A DNA stretch of 64,000 nt, taken from positions 1 to 64,000 of the forward strand of contig NZ_BCWX01000003.1 in NCBI RefSeq assembly GCF_001894805.1, written 5' to 3'. Below the pieces are notes generated by a model. It worked only from the letters and a program-made list of their open reading frames with translations, was not told where the DNA came from and made no database searches. A program made the position numbers and the translations under genes. The stretch is from Rhodococcus globerulus NBRC 14531 (GTDB taxonomy: Bacteria > Actinomycetota > Actinomycetes > Mycobacteriales > Mycobacteriaceae). This document shows positions 28,802-40,578 of this stretch, piece after piece (the stretch's first letter is position 1; the number at the start of each line of letters is the position of its first letter).

Positions 28802-29212
28802 ATGGCATCTCGACTCAATCCGTACATCAGTTTCAACGGCGACGCCCGTGAAGCGATGGAGTTCTACAAGAGCGTTTTCGGTGGCACGCTCGCGCTGAAC
28901 ACCTTCGGTGAATTCGGCCAAGAGGGCGCCGGCTCGGACAAGATCATGCACGCAATGCTCGAAACCGACGAGGGTTACACCGTGATGGGCTCGGATACTC
29001 CTCCCGGCATGCCGTACAACCCGGGTGACAACATCACGGTCAGCCTCAGCGGCGACAACGGTGATGTACTGCGCGGCTACTGGGAGAAGCTGTCTTCCAG
29101 CGGAAACGTGTCGATGCCGCTCGAAAAGCAGATGTGGGGCGACGAGTTCGGAGCCTGCGTCGACAAGTTCGGAATTAACTGGGTCGTCAATATCGGCACC
29201 CCGCAGAGCTGA
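28802..29212 (+). CDS. VOC-family protein, PhnB/YjdN-like
   Basis: A 136-residue protein of the vicinal-oxygen-chelate fold, of the PhnB/YjdN-like kind ([20 protein letters not shown], ending GINWVVNIG). Members are abundant, small cytosolic proteins with mostly unknown substrates, often annotated as glyoxalase or bleomycin-resistance relatives. ATG 28802 has AGGAG 7 bases upstream, so the longer frame from 28739 was not used. It appears to be a single-gene unit. Confidence 0.85.
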   Translation: MASRLNPYISFNGDAREAMEFYKSVFGGTLALNTFGEFGQEGAGSDKIMHAMLETDEGYTVMGSDTPPGMPYNPGDNITVSLSGDNGDVLRGYWEKLSSSGNVSMPLEKQMWGDEFGACVDKFGINWVVNIGTPQS

Positions 29213-29334
29213 CCGATCCGGTCCGGTTCTGCCGAAATCAGACGGAACTTCTGCCGTTTCGAGGCAGAGCCGGGCATGTGATCGTCGTTACATTCTCTCT
29301 GACAGAAGAGTTTTCAGTCGGATGGAGAAGTGTG

Positions 29335-30528
29335 ATGACGATCGAAGATGTTGCAGGAAAGGCTTTTTCGAAGGAGCGTTTCGACGGTCTGTTGGCAGAT
29401 GCCGTGCGCGGACCCGCTGGCGTCCCCGGTGTAGTTGCCATGATCACCGATCGTGACGGCAACGTCTACGAGGGTTCCGCAGGCGAGCGCGCTGCAGGCT
29501 TCGGAGACCCGATGTCCACGGATTCGGTCTTCGCCCTGTTCTCGACAACCAAGGCCATCACCGGAACTGCGGTACTGCAGTGCGTCGAGGAAGGTTTGCT
29601 CGATCTCGACGCGCCGGCGGCCATGTACGTTCCGGATATCGGTGAGCTGAAGGTTCTCGACGGATTCGGCGATCAGGGTGAGCCGATTTTGCGGGAACCG
29701 AAGCGAGAGATCACAACTCGCATGTTGATGCTTCACACAGCCGGATTCGGCTACGACTTCTTCAACGAGTCGTACAACCGCCTCTCGCAGGACCATGGTC
29801 AGCCCAGCGTGATCACCTGCACCAAAGCTGCGCTCACCACTCCGCTGCTGTTTGATCCGGGCGAGAAGTGGGAGTACGGAACCAACATGGACTGGGCCGG
29901 TCAGGTCGTGGAATCCATTCGTGGACAACGACTCGGCGACGTCATGCGAGAGCGGATCTTCGAACCGTTGGAGATGGCGGACACCGCATTTTCGATGACT
30001 CCGTCGATGAAGGACCGCCTTGCAACCATTCATCAGCGAGAATCCGACGGAACGCTCACTCCGCTCGTAGGATTCGAACTGCCCGCAGAGCCCGAGGTAC
30101 ACATGGGTGGACACGGGTTGCACGGCACCGTCGGTGACTACATGAAGTTCATCCGGATGTGGCTGAACGACGGTGCCGGCAATCAGGGGCGGGTGTTGTC
30201 GCAGGAAACGGTGGCAGCAGCAACCAAGAACGGCCTCGAAGGCCAACATGTCGGTCTTCTGCCTGGCGTCATCCCGACATTGTCCAACGACGCCGAGTTC
30301 TTCCCCGGAGTGCCCAAAGGATGGGCGTACTCGTTCATGACAAACGAGGAAGTGGCTCCCACCGGGCGACCAGCGGGTTCACTTGCCTGGGCGGGACTGG
30401 CCAACCTCTACTACTGGATTGATCGGCAGAGCGGCGTTGGTGGATTCTGGGCCACGCAGATCCTGCCGTTTGCAGATGCGGGTTCGGTTGGCGGGTACTT
30501 GGATTTCGAGTCGGCCGTGTATCGCTGA
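29335..30528 (+). CDS. Serine hydrolase, beta-lactamase / family VIII esterase fold
   Basis: A 397-residue beta-lactamase-fold enzyme without signal peptide, so probably a cytoplasmic esterase or amidase. The nucleophile motif SxxK is Ser70-Thr-Thr-Lys73 ([12 protein letters not shown]). The second motif region is [11 protein letters not shown], where Tyr fits the catalytic base. The segment [20 protein letters not shown] is typical of family VIII esterases. GGAGAAG lies just before ATG 29335 (GTG 29332 is adjacent). It stands before a mycofactocin-type SDR and an MFS pump on the same strand. Confidence 0.85.
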   Translation: MTIEDVAGKAFSKERFDGLLADAVRGPAGVPGVVAMITDRDGNVYEGSAGERAAGFGDPMSTDSVFALFSTTKAITGTAVLQCVEEGLLDLDAPAAMYVPDIGELKVLDGFGDQGEPILREPKREITTRMLMLHTAGFGYDFFNESYNRLSQDHGQPSVITCTKAALTTPLLFDPGEKWEYGTNMDWAGQVVESIRGQRLGDVMRERIFEPLEMADTAFSMTPSMKDRLATIHQRESDGTLTPLVGFELPAEPEVHMGGHGLHGTVGDYMKFIRMWLNDGAGNQGRVLSQETVAAATKNGLEGQHVGLLPGVIPTLSNDAEFFPGVPKGWAYSFMTNEEVAPTGRPAGSLAWAGLANLYYWIDRQSGVGGFWATQILPFADAGSVGGYLDFESAVYR

Positions 30529-30625
30529 CGGCAGAGCTCCCGCTGTTCGGGATCGGAGACGGGAACGCTTGGAGTTCGGAGTACTCATGCAGTAAGCGAA
30601 TGTGTACAACGAACTAGGAGATGGC

Positions 30626-31474
30626 ATGAACAGCCTCGAGGGTAGTTTCGAAGGCAAGGTTGCACTGATCACCGGTGCCGCTCGCGGGCAGGGACGAGCT
30701 CACGCAGTTGCGTTTGCCGAGCGCGGCGCCGACATCGTGATCTGCGATCGCTGCGAGAACAGTGACGCCGTCGCCTACCCTCTTGCGACCGAAGCTGATC
30801 TCGCCGAAACAGTGCGTCTCGTCGAGGCCACGGGGCGTCGTTGCATCGCGGTCAAGGCAGATACCGCCGACCGTGAGGCAATGGACGCCCTGGTGGCCCG
30901 CGCGGAAGCCGAGTTCGGCAAGGTCGATATCGCTGTCGCCAATGCCGGTGTATCCGTTCCAGCCCCCATTACGTCGATGACGTCGGCGCAGTGGAACGAA
31001 GTCATTTCCTCGAACCTCACGGGTGTTTTCAACACCGTCGCCGCCGTGTCCGGCGGAATGGCAAAGCGTGGTTACGGCCGTATCATCACGATCTCCTCGA
31101 TGATGGGTCGATCCGGTGGCACTCAGATGGCCGCATACGGCGCCTCCAAGTGGGGTGTCATCGGACTGACCAAGAGCGTGTCCCTCGAGCTCGCGAATTC
31201 CGGCGTCACAGTCAATGCGATTGCGCCGGGCAATATTTCGACGCCGATGATCCACAACGACATGATGTACCACATGATGCGTCCGGATCTCGAAGAACCG
31301 ACCATGGCTGACGTCGAACCGGTATTCGCGACATTGCACGCGCAGCCCGTGGGGTGGCTTGATCCGTTCGAGATTACGCGCGTCATTCTGTTCCTCGCGG
31401 CTGATGCCAGTGCCCACATGAGTGGCATCGTTGTTCCTGTCGACGCCGGAGTCGCTGCTCGTTCGAACGCTTGA
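30626..31474 (+). CDS. Mycofactocin-type SDR oxidoreductase
   Basis: A 282-residue short-chain dehydrogenase. The NAD motif is TGAARGQGRAHA and the catalytic Tyr-Lys pair is in YGASK. The TGAARGQGR motif together with the inserted segment EADLAETVRLVEATGRR marks the mycofactocin-coupled SDR group, whose members keep NAD bound and pass electrons to the peptide cofactor mycofactocin. Substrate unknown, probably a secondary alcohol. TAGGAG lies 7 bases before ATG 30626. The stop overlaps the TTG start of the MFS gene, suggesting coupled expression. Confidence 0.88.
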   Translation: MNSLEGSFEGKVALITGAARGQGRAHAVAFAERGADIVICDRCENSDAVAYPLATEADLAETVRLVEATGRRCIAVKADTADREAMDALVARAEAEFGKVDIAVANAGVSVPAPITSMTSAQWNEVISSNLTGVFNTVAAVSGGMAKRGYGRIITISSMMGRSGGTQMAAYGASKWGVIGLTKSVSLELANSGVTVNAIAPGNISTPMIHNDMMYHMMRPDLEEPTMADVEPVFATLHAQPVGWLDPFEITRVILFLAADASAHMSGIVVPVDAGVAARSNA

Positions 31475-32928
31475 CCACAGTGTCGTCCCGCCGACATGTG
31501 CGGGCGTCGTGGGTTGTCGGAGTCTTGAGTCTGAGCGGTGTGGTGGTCGCACTGCAACAGACTTTGGTTGTTCCGCTTCTCCCTGAGTTCGCGACGGCAT
31601 TGGGAGTCTCCAACTCGACTGCGTCGTGGTTGGTGACATCAACTTTGTTGACCGGTGCCGTCGCAACTCCACTTATCGGCCGGCTTGCCGATATGTACGG
31701 CAAGCGGGCCATGATGTTGCTGTGTCTCGGCGTCATGGTCGTGGGCTGCTTGATTGCCGCGACCAGTCAGAGCTTCCTCGTTCTTGTACTCGGTCGATCG
31801 ATGCAAGGATTTGCCTCGGCGTTGTTGCCCGTGGGAATCAGCATCATGCGCGACGCACTGCCGCCCGAAAAGCTCAGTGGTGCAGTTGCTCTCATGAGTG
31901 CGACCGTGGGTATCGGCGGAATGGTCGGCATGCCGATGGCAGGGGTGCTCTCGGCGCATTGGGGCCTGTCCTCGCTCTTCTGGGTGACCGGTGCCGTCGG
32001 AATTGCTGTCGCAGTTGTACTGCCTTTTGTCGTACCGGAATCTGCGGTGAAAAGCCGCGGACGCTTCGACTTCCTTGGCGCAATAGTCTTCACGGCGGCT
32101 ATGACCAGCCTGCTTCTTGCCATCTCCAAGGGCACGGAATGGGGTTGGGGAAGCCCGGTCATTCTCGTGCTCATTGCGGCGGGAATTGTGTTGCTGAGTT
32201 CGTGGGTACCGTGGGAACTGCGCGCGTCGGCGCCGCTCGTGGATCTACGAACATCGGTCCGCGCCCCGATCCTGGTATCGAATATCTGCGCGCTGCTGCT
32301 CGGATTTGCCATGTTCATCAGTTCCCTGGCTGCTACGCAGGAACTGCAGCTCCCCGCGGAATCCGGATTCGGACTCGGGCTGTCTGCGTCAGCAGCGGGA
32401 CTGGCAATGTCGCCGGGTGGGCTCTTGATGGTCCTCCTCGCGACGGTTTCACCTAAGGTCACTCGCCGCTGGGGGGCCAAGACAACATTGGCGACCGGTG
32501 CCATCGTCATCGCTTTCGGCTATGCCCTGCGTGTATTCCTCGCTCCGACGCTGTTCACCATCATTCTCGGCACAGCGATTGTGTCTGCAGGCGTCGCATT
32601 TGCCTTGGCGGCGATGCCCACGTTGATCACCGAGTCGGCTCCGCTCGACCAGACTGCTTCCGCGAACAGCGTCAACAGCCTGCTCCGTTCCGTGGGTACT
32701 TCGACCGGAAGTGCAGTCGCTGCTGCGGTGTTGGCTAGCTCGACCGTGTTGATCGGCACTGCGGTTGTGCCGACGCTGCATTCGTTCGAGGTTCTCTACT
32801 CGATCGGTGCGGGAGCTGCGCTCCTTGCTGCGGTAGTGACAGTCGCGGTTCGTGTCGAACGGAAAGGCGATGTTCAGCGGGATCGCTCCGCAGAGAACGT
32901 TCAGTCCGGAGAAGCTGTCCGCGAGTAA
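31471..32928 (+). CDS. MFS efflux transporter, DHA2-like
   Basis: A 485-residue membrane protein with about 14 hydrophobic segments, the layout of proton-driven DHA2 drug exporters. The loop motif GRLADMYGKRAMM (motif A) and the antiporter-type motif GISIMRDALPPEKLSGAV are seen. It starts at TTG 31471 overlapping the SDR stop (GTG 31480 is the alternative). The coupling to a mycofactocin-type SDR suggests export of that enzyme's substrate or product, but this is inference from order alone. Confidence 0.87.
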   Translation: MTTVSSRRHVRASWVVGVLSLSGVVVALQQTLVVPLLPEFATALGVSNSTASWLVTSTLLTGAVATPLIGRLADMYGKRAMMLLCLGVMVVGCLIAATSQSFLVLVLGRSMQGFASALLPVGISIMRDALPPEKLSGAVALMSATVGIGGMVGMPMAGVLSAHWGLSSLFWVTGAVGIAVAVVLPFVVPESAVKSRGRFDFLGAIVFTAAMTSLLLAISKGTEWGWGSPVILVLIAAGIVLLSSWVPWELRASAPLVDLRTSVRAPILVSNICALLLGFAMFISSLAATQELQLPAESGFGLGLSASAAGLAMSPGGLLMVLLATVSPKVTRRWGAKTTLATGAIVIAFGYALRVFLAPTLFTIILGTAIVSAGVAFALAAMPTLITESAPLDQTASANSVNSLLRSVGTSTGSAVAAAVLASSTVLIGTAVVPTLHSFEVLYSIGAGAALLAAVVTVAVRVERKGDVQRDRSAENVQSGEAVRE

Positions 32929-33002
32929 TTCCGTAGAAATCTGTCGGGGCTCTGCGTCACACTGGGGTCTCGGGTTGGATTCGTGCTGACGCGGGAGGAC
33001 GC

Positions 33003-33959
33003 ATGACCGGAGCGATTGTGGCCGAGGGACTGGTCAAGAAGTACGGCGAGCTGACGGCGTTGGGCGGCGTAGATCTGGAAGTGCGCGAAGGCTCGGTGAT
33101 GGCACTTCTTGGACCCAATGGCGCGGGAAAGACTACAGCGGTTCGCATATTCACCACGCTGCTCACTCCTGACGCCGGCCGCGCCGAAGTCGCCGGGCTG
33201 GACGTCGTCCAGGATGCGCGGGCACTGCGATCCAAGATCGGGGCGTCAGGTCAGTACGCCGCAGTCGACGAATACCTCACCGGGTACGAGAACCTCGAGA
33301 TGGTCGGACGGCTGTATCACCTGGGAGCAAAGAAGAGTAAGGCGAGGGCGCGCGAGCTACTTGACCAGTTCGACCTGGTCGAAGCCGGTGATCGCCCGGT
33401 CAAGGGCTATTCGGGCGGTATGCGCCGACGCCTCGACCTGGCCGGTGCCTTGGTGGCCCGGCCGCAGGTTCTTTTTCTCGACGAACCGACAACAGGACTC
33501 GATCCGCGAGCGAGGCTTGGCCTCTGGGATGTCATCGAAGGACTGGTGGCACAAGGCACGACACTGCTGCTCACGACGCAATACATGGAGGAAGCCGAAA
33601 GGTTGGCCGACCAGATTGCGGTGATCGACCGCGGTGTGGTGATCGCGCGTGGAACGTCCGATCAACTCAAGGCACGGGTTGGTGGCGAACGTATCGAACT
33701 GAGCGTGCACGAGAACGAACATCTCGACATCGTCCGGGAGGAATTGAGGGCACTGGCCGTCGGGGAGATCCAGATTCAGGAGAACGTCCGACGCATCACC
33801 GTGCCGGTCGACGACGGAACCGATGCATTGGTCACGGCCCTCAATCTGCTGTCGGCTCGCGGAATCAAAGTATTCGATGTCGGGTTGCGTCGGCCGACAC
33901 TCGACGACGTTTTCCTCACGCTGACCGGGCACCAGGCTGAATTGGAGGACCAGAAATGA
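33003..33959 (+). CDS. DrrA-type ABC exporter ATP-binding protein
   Basis: A 318-residue ABC ATPase with Walker A GPNGAGKTT, signature YSGGMRRRLDLAGAL, Walker B VLFLDEPTTGLD and the C-terminal extension ending RPTLDDVFLTLTGH that defines the daunorubicin-resistance (DrrA) group. It would energise the ABC-2 permease encoded next, whose ATG overlaps this stop. DrrAB pairs export lipids or drugs; the substrate here is unknown. ATG 33003 opens the gene 74 bases after the MFS stop. Confidence 0.92.
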   Translation: MTGAIVAEGLVKKYGELTALGGVDLEVREGSVMALLGPNGAGKTTAVRIFTTLLTPDAGRAEVAGLDVVQDARALRSKIGASGQYAAVDEYLTGYENLEMVGRLYHLGAKKSKARARELLDQFDLVEAGDRPVKGYSGGMRRRLDLAGALVARPQVLFLDEPTTGLDPRARLGLWDVIEGLVAQGTTLLLTTQYMEEAERLADQIAVIDRGVVIARGTSDQLKARVGGERIELSVHENEHLDIVREELRALAVGEIQIQENVRRITVPVDDGTDALVTALNLLSARGIKVFDVGLRRPTLDDVFLTLTGHQAELEDQK

Positions 33960-34756
33960 CGGTGCAGATGGCACTCGAAGACGGCCTGACCATTGCCAAA
34001 CGAAACCTGATCAAGATCAAGCGGGTTCCCGACCTTCTGGTGTTCACGACACTCTCGCCGATCATGTTCGTGTTGTTGTTCGCGTACGTGTTCGGCAGTG
34101 CGATCTCCGTTCCGGGGACGTCGTACCGCGAGTTTCTGATCGCCGGAATCTTCACGCAGACAGTTATATTCGGTTCCACCTGGACTGGTCTGGGTATGGT
34201 CGAGGATCTGCAGAAGGGGATCATCGACCGCTTCCGTTCCCTGCCCATGGCTCCTTCAGCGGTGCTGATCGGCCGCACGTCCAGCGATGTCCTGATCAAC
34301 GTGATCAGCCTGGTGGTCATGTCGATCACCGGTCTGCTCGTGGGGTGGCGCATTCACTCCAGTTTCTTCGAAGCGCTGGCCGGATACCTACTTCTCTTGT
34401 TGTTCGCGTACGCGTTGTCCTGGGTCATGGCAGTGGTCGGCCTGTGGATCAGGACGCCGGAAGTGTTCAACAACGCCAGCTTCGTCGTCATTTTCCCGCT
34501 CTCCTTCATCGCGAATACATTTGTCGAAACCACCAACCTGCCAGGGCCTTTGAAGGTGATCGCGGAGTGGAATCCGGTGTCGGCCGTGACTCAGGCGGTG
34601 CGCGAGCTTTTTGGCAACACCAACCCCGCAATGACGGTTCCCGATGCATGGCCACTGCAGAATCCGATTCTCGCGTCGCTGTTGTGGACGGCCGGCTTGC
34701 TGATTGTCTTCGTGCCGTTTGCAATCCGTCGATATCAGAAAGCCGTCAGTAGGTGA
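33956..34756 (+). CDS. DrrB-type ABC-2 exporter permease
   Basis: A 266-residue ABC-2 family permease with about six transmembrane segments (first near residues 25-45, LLVFTTLSPIMFVLLFAYVF). The conserved loop GIIDRFRSLPMAPSAVLIGR is the coupling-helix region of DrrB proteins. It overlaps the ATPase gene by 4 bases (ATGA) and, at its end, the convergent methyltransferase gene by 11 bases. Confidence 0.92.
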   Translation: MTVQMALEDGLTIAKRNLIKIKRVPDLLVFTTLSPIMFVLLFAYVFGSAISVPGTSYREFLIAGIFTQTVIFGSTWTGLGMVEDLQKGIIDRFRSLPMAPSAVLIGRTSSDVLINVISLVVMSITGLLVGWRIHSSFFEALAGYLLLLLFAYALSWVMAVVGLWIRTPEVFNNASFVVIFPLSFIANTFVETTNLPGPLKVIAEWNPVSAVTQAVRELFGNTNPAMTVPDAWPLQNPILASLLWTAGLLIVFVPFAIRRYQKAVSR

Positions 34757-35552
34757 CTCGTGCTGCGGGTTTGGTGCCGGTCACCACTGTCGACGAGGTG
34801 GCATCGTGTGCGGAAATTTTCACGAGAAGTCCTCCGTGAGTGAATGATTCCACGGTGCGGTCCACCTGTTCGTTGCTTGTTTCGACAAGCAGGTGCCCGC
34901 CGGGTTTGAGCCACGTCGCTGCCTCGTCGGCAATCCTTCGTTGGATATCGAGTCCGTCGACACCGCCGTCGAGGGAGACACGGGGTTCGTGGAGTCGCGC
35001 TTCGGGTGGCATGAGACGGATCGAATCGGTGGGGACATACGGGGCGTTTGCCGCTATGACGTCGATCCGTCCGCGGAGTTGGGTGGGCAGCGGATCGTAG
35101 AGATCGCCAGCGAGAACCTGGCCAGGCGCGGCGATGTTGCGCCGTGCGCAATGAACCGCAGCGGGTTCGATGTCGATGGCGTACAACTCGATCGCCGGGA
35201 CGTTCGCCTGCAGGACCGCCCCGACTGCACCCGAGCCGCAACAGAGATCCACGGCAACACCGCCAGGGGCAGTCAACGAACATGCCTGCCTGGCCAAGAA
35301 CTCAGTGCGTCGGCGTGGCACGAATACCCCGGGTTCCAGCACTATTCGCAAGCCGCAGAATCCTGCCCAGCCGACAATGATCTCGAGTGGTTCGCCGGCC
35401 ACCCGCCGAGCGATCATGACGTCAAGCTCGGCGGGGGATTGTGCGGCATTCAGTAGAATTCGCGCTTCGTCCTCGGCAAATACACATCCTGCGCGGCGCA
35501 GGACGTCGGTGGTGGATTTTTGCCGAGGACGAGAGTGCATCGGTGCGGACAT
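34746..35552 (-). CDS. PrmC/HemK-related N5-glutamine methyltransferase
   Basis: A 268-residue SAM-dependent methyltransferase related to PrmC. Motif I is VDLCCGSGAVGAVL and the substrate motif, NPPY in true PrmC, reads NAPYVPTD. FVPRRRTEFLA is also as in the family. It is likely one of the actinobacterial PrmC relatives rather than the release-factor enzyme itself. Start ATG 35552 or ATG 35540, neither with a good ribosome-binding site. Upstream lies a 208-bp gap with several competing inverted repeats, described separately. Confidence 0.85.
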   Translation of the reverse strand: MSAPMHSRPRQKSTTDVLRRAGCVFAEDEARILLNAAQSPAELDVMIARRVAGEPLEIIVGWAGFCGLRIVLEPGVFVPRRRTEFLARQACSLTAPGGVAVDLCCGSGAVGAVLQANVPAIELYAIDIEPAAVHCARRNIAAPGQVLAGDLYDPLPTQLRGRIDVIAANAPYVPTDSIRLMPPEARLHEPRVSLDGGVDGLDIQRRIADEAATWLKPGGHLLVETSNEQVDRTVESFTHGGLLVKISAHDATSSTVVTGTKPAARVTY

Positions 35553-35554
35553 AG

Positions 35555-35660
35555 GAGAGTGCCTTTCGGGAATTACCGTATGGGCGCTCTCGACCGCTAC
35601 CGGAAGCTGAACGGAGGAGGCGGCGCCACTACTGACCTAGCGGTAATGGGACTCACCTCC
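35555..35660 (-). other. Structured leader before PrmC-like methyltransferase gene
   Basis: The gap 35553-35760 holds no gene. It contains ATTACCG (35572-35578), ACCGCTA (35593-35599) and TAGCGGTAAT (35638-35647). The last segment can pair with either of the first two, so two 7-bp helices exclude each other. GGAGG (35613-35617) can pair with CCTCC (35656-35660), and GAGAGTGCC (35555-35563) nearly pairs with GGCGCTCTC (35583-35591). It could be a cis-regulatory leader of the methyltransferase mRNA. No known riboswitch class was matched. Confidence 0.4.
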
Positions 35661-35760
35661 TGAGTGTCTGCGTATCGACTGTGTCTGCATGTCGACCTGC
35701 GCGTATTGAACGTCGATACTCTATCGAATCATGGTCGTCTGCGCGCGCCATTAAGCGCAT

Positions 35761-38194
<2,434 letters not shown>

Positions 38195-38268
38195 TGTGTG
38201 ATTCCTTTCAATGTGGACTCTGTTCGACGTGTGTGGTCAAAGCGCGAATTGTCGTGCTGGTGCATCGC

Positions 38269-38763
38269 TCACGTCGAGGGCGCCAGCATGTTGCGGTGCT
38301 CGGGCGTCCCGTCCAGGTTGGCATTGATTCGCTCGACGGTTCGCCAACCCTCCGCGGTGCGCACCCACCGCCAGGTGTTGGCCGAGACGCGAGCCACCCA
38401 GAAGCGGTCCGCGTCACTGTCCCAACGGATGTTGAGTGCGTAGTTGCGTCCCGTCGCGTTGTCGCCGTCGATCTCGATGTGCGGTGCGGTCAATACATGA
38501 CCGCACCCGTTGCGGATCAGACTCTGGTGACCGTCGCCGAGCACCATCTCGGCGATTTCTTCTCGACCCTTCATGTGACGTTGGGGGACGGCGTCGAAGG
38601 TGCCGTCTTCGGTCCAGAGTGCCGCAGCAGCCGCACCGGAACCACTGTCGACGGCCGGACCGTACTGCGCGACGAGTTGCATGATCTCGACCTGGTCTTC
38701 AAGAGTGCGAACTCGGTTCGTCAGATTCGTCACCGCGGTCCGAAGGTCTTCGTTCTCAACCAT
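38269..38763 (-). CDS. SnoaL/NTF2-like protein
   Basis: A 164-residue protein with a short N-terminal coiled segment (LTNRVRTLEDQVEIMQLVAQ) leading into an NTF2-like cone fold (ALWTEDGTFDA, GREEIAEMV, WRWVRTAEGWRTVERIN). Members act as ring-hydroxylating enzyme partners, isomerases, dehydratases or ligand binders; the specific role cannot be read. ATG 38763 lies 2 bases after the stop of the alcohol dehydrogenase gene, so the longer frame to 38898 is a shadow. A similar NTF2-like/SDR arrangement recurs at 56.4-57.7 kb. Confidence 0.8.
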   Translation of the reverse strand: MVENEDLRTAVTNLTNRVRTLEDQVEIMQLVAQYGPAVDSGSGAAAAALWTEDGTFDAVPQRHMKGREEIAEMVLGDGHQSLIRNGCGHVLTAPHIEIDGDNATGRNYALNIRWDSDADRFWVARVSANTWRWVRTAEGWRTVERINANLDGTPEHRNMLAPST

Positions 38764-38765
38764 TT

Positions 38766-39830
38766 TCACACCTTTCCAGGAACGACGACTATGCGTGCCG
38801 GACCGTTGGCGTCGCGCGACGCATCGAGTGCCTCCGCGACTTCGTGGAGTCCGACCGTCCTTCCGAGCATCGGGCTGATGTCGACCTCGCCGGAGCACAC
38901 TGCGTGGAATGCTTCGTCCCAGTGGGCAGGAAGTGGGCCTCCGCCGAATTGGATGTTGAGGCCCTTGCGCTTAGCGGTGAGCGTGTGGAGGTGATCGCCC
39001 TCCGGCGGTCCACCGGAGGAGAATATCCTGGTTCCACGCTCGCATCCTTTGACGATCGAATCGAGAACACCTGGTATTCCGACACATTCGAAGATGACGC
39101 AGCCTGGTAGTGCGGCTATCGCCATCATGTCCTTCGTTGTATCCGGCGATCCGTGTGCCACATCTCGCCAGGCTTGGTACGGGGAGATTTCGGCGGGATC
39201 TATGACAGCGTCAGCCCCCATTGCCATCGCGGTCTCGCGGCGAGAGGCAATGAAATCCACGGCAATGATCGGGCCGATTCCGAGACGTTTGAGGTTCGCA
39301 ATCGTAGAAAGGCCGATGGCACCGCAGCCGATGACCAGCGGAACCTCGCGGGTACCCATCTGCGCACGTGCTGCTGCGGACCATCCGACCGAGAGTGCGT
39401 CGGCAACGCAGATCACCTCGCTCGGAAGGTCCGAGCGCACCACGCGTGTAATCGATTCGTCGAGGAGTAAGAACTCACCGAAACCGCCGGGCGATTCGGG
39501 ATTCTGCCCGATGATCTTGCGGCCGCCGGGGGTGGCGAGCACCGGGAGGGAACTTACTCGGGTGCCGACGGGAATTCGTCGGTCGGTTCCGGGTCCGTAG
39601 TCGACGACTTCGGCGCAGTATTCGTGGCCCATGACGATGTCGACGTTCTGATCGTAGGTGGACATCCCGCTGTCGTCGTCGATGCCGGCGTCCGGGTTAT
39701 CCATGAAGTGCAGGTCCGACGCACAGATTCCGCAGGCTAGCGAACGAACAAGTAGTTGGCCGGGGCCGGGAACGGGATCATCGACGAACCTGGCTTCGAC
39801 GGTGCCTTCTCGCAGCACTGCAGCGCGCAT
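38766..39830 (-). CDS. Zinc-dependent alcohol dehydrogenase (MDR superfamily)
   Basis: A 354-residue medium-chain dehydrogenase. Catalytic zinc ligands are in ACGICASDLH (Cys) and MGHEYCAEV (His-Glu); the NAD fold is VIGCGAIGLSTIANLKRLG. The four-cysteine structural zinc lobe is absent: the matching region (SSLPVLATPGGRKIIGQ) has no cysteine. ATG 39830 has GAGGAGA upstream, so the 21 extra codons to 39893 were dropped. It heads the operon with the NTF2-like and SDR genes, and is divergent from a TetR gene that probably controls it. Confidence 0.88.
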   Translation of the reverse strand: MRAAVLREGTVEARFVDDPVPGPGQLLVRSLACGICASDLHFMDNPDAGIDDDSGMSTYDQNVDIVMGHEYCAEVVDYGPGTDRRIPVGTRVSSLPVLATPGGRKIIGQNPESPGGFGEFLLLDESITRVVRSDLPSEVICVADALSVGWSAAARAQMGTREVPLVIGCGAIGLSTIANLKRLGIGPIIAVDFIASRRETAMAMGADAVIDPAEISPYQAWRDVAHGSPDTTKDMMAIAALPGCVIFECVGIPGVLDSIVKGCERGTRIFSSGGPPEGDHLHTLTAKRKGLNIQFGGGPLPAHWDEAFHAVCSGEVDISPMLGRTVGLHEVAEALDASRDANGPARIVVVPGKV

Positions 39831-39906
39831 TAGATTCTCCTCTGTGAATATGAAGTTCTCATTATGGTGTGAACTGTATCCAGGGATTGGCACTTACGGA
39901 AGACTC

Positions 39907-39942
39907 TCTCCTGTAATTCTTATAGAGCAATATCTCCTGTAA
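39907..39942. promoter_or_regulatory. Direct repeat in divergent ADH/TetR promoter
   Basis: TCTCCTGTAA occurs at 39907-39916 and again at 39933-39942, 26 bases apart, in the 152-base gap between the divergent zinc alcohol dehydrogenase and TetR genes. Spacing near two and a half helical turns and location suggest a regulator binding region. An inverted repeat would be more usual for TetR, so the assignment is weak. Confidence 0.35.
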
Positions 39943-39982
39943 AGGTGCTGCGCACTTGCTGGCGGTCACTACACTCACTGGC

Positions 39983-40567
39983 ATGTCAGAACCTCATCGC
40001 CGTCTGGGGCGACCCCGCGACACCAGCATCGACGAGCGAGCCCTGGAGGCGACGCGTGCACTCTTGATCGAACGAGGCTTCGACGCGACGACGATTCAAG
40101 CCGTTGCCAGCCGGTCGGGTGTGCATTCGTCGGCGATCTACCGTCGATGGTCGTCGCGGATCGAGTTGATCGAGGAGGCTGCGTTCCCTCGCTTCACGTT
40201 TGCCGGCATCGCGCCGAGTGGGGATCTTCGACGCGACCTTCGCAGGTTCATCCGTGCGTACGTCGCGGCTTTCAGCGCGCCGGCGGCGCGAGCTGCCGCT
40301 GCGGGACTTCTCGCTCATCACCAGAAGCCGGATCGCGATGCGCAATCAGAGGTATACCCGAGGATGTCGGTGCGGCCCCTGTTCGAGGATATTCTGCGCG
40401 CCGCACCTCGCGGAAGTATTGATCCCGCAGTCGATCCCGACGACGCCTTCGACATGCTTCTCGGTGCAATTCTCACTCGCACAGTGGTATTCACGCCGAC
40501 GTCGAGGCAGCGTCCCATTGAGCGCACGGTCGAGATGATGGTGCGATTGTTACGCCCGGTCGACTGA
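39983..40567 (+). CDS. TetR-family transcriptional regulator
   Basis: A 194-residue regulator: helix-turn-helix TTIQAVASRSGVHSSAIYRR at about residues 34-53 and a C-terminal helical domain of the TetR_C_11 kind. ATG 39983 is chosen; the frame is open to 39956. It is divergent from the alcohol dehydrogenase operon with a 10-bp direct repeat between them, so it is the likely local repressor. It is convergent with, and only 11 bases from, another TetR gene. Confidence 0.88.
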   Translation: MSEPHRRLGRPRDTSIDERALEATRALLIERGFDATTIQAVASRSGVHSSAIYRRWSSRIELIEEAAFPRFTFAGIAPSGDLRRDLRRFIRAYVAAFSAPAARAAAAGLLAHHQKPDRDAQSEVYPRMSVRPLFEDILRAAPRGSIDPAVDPDDAFDMLLGAILTRTVVFTPTSRQRPIERTVEMMVRLLRPVD

Positions 40568-40578
40568 AGGTCCCTTCG

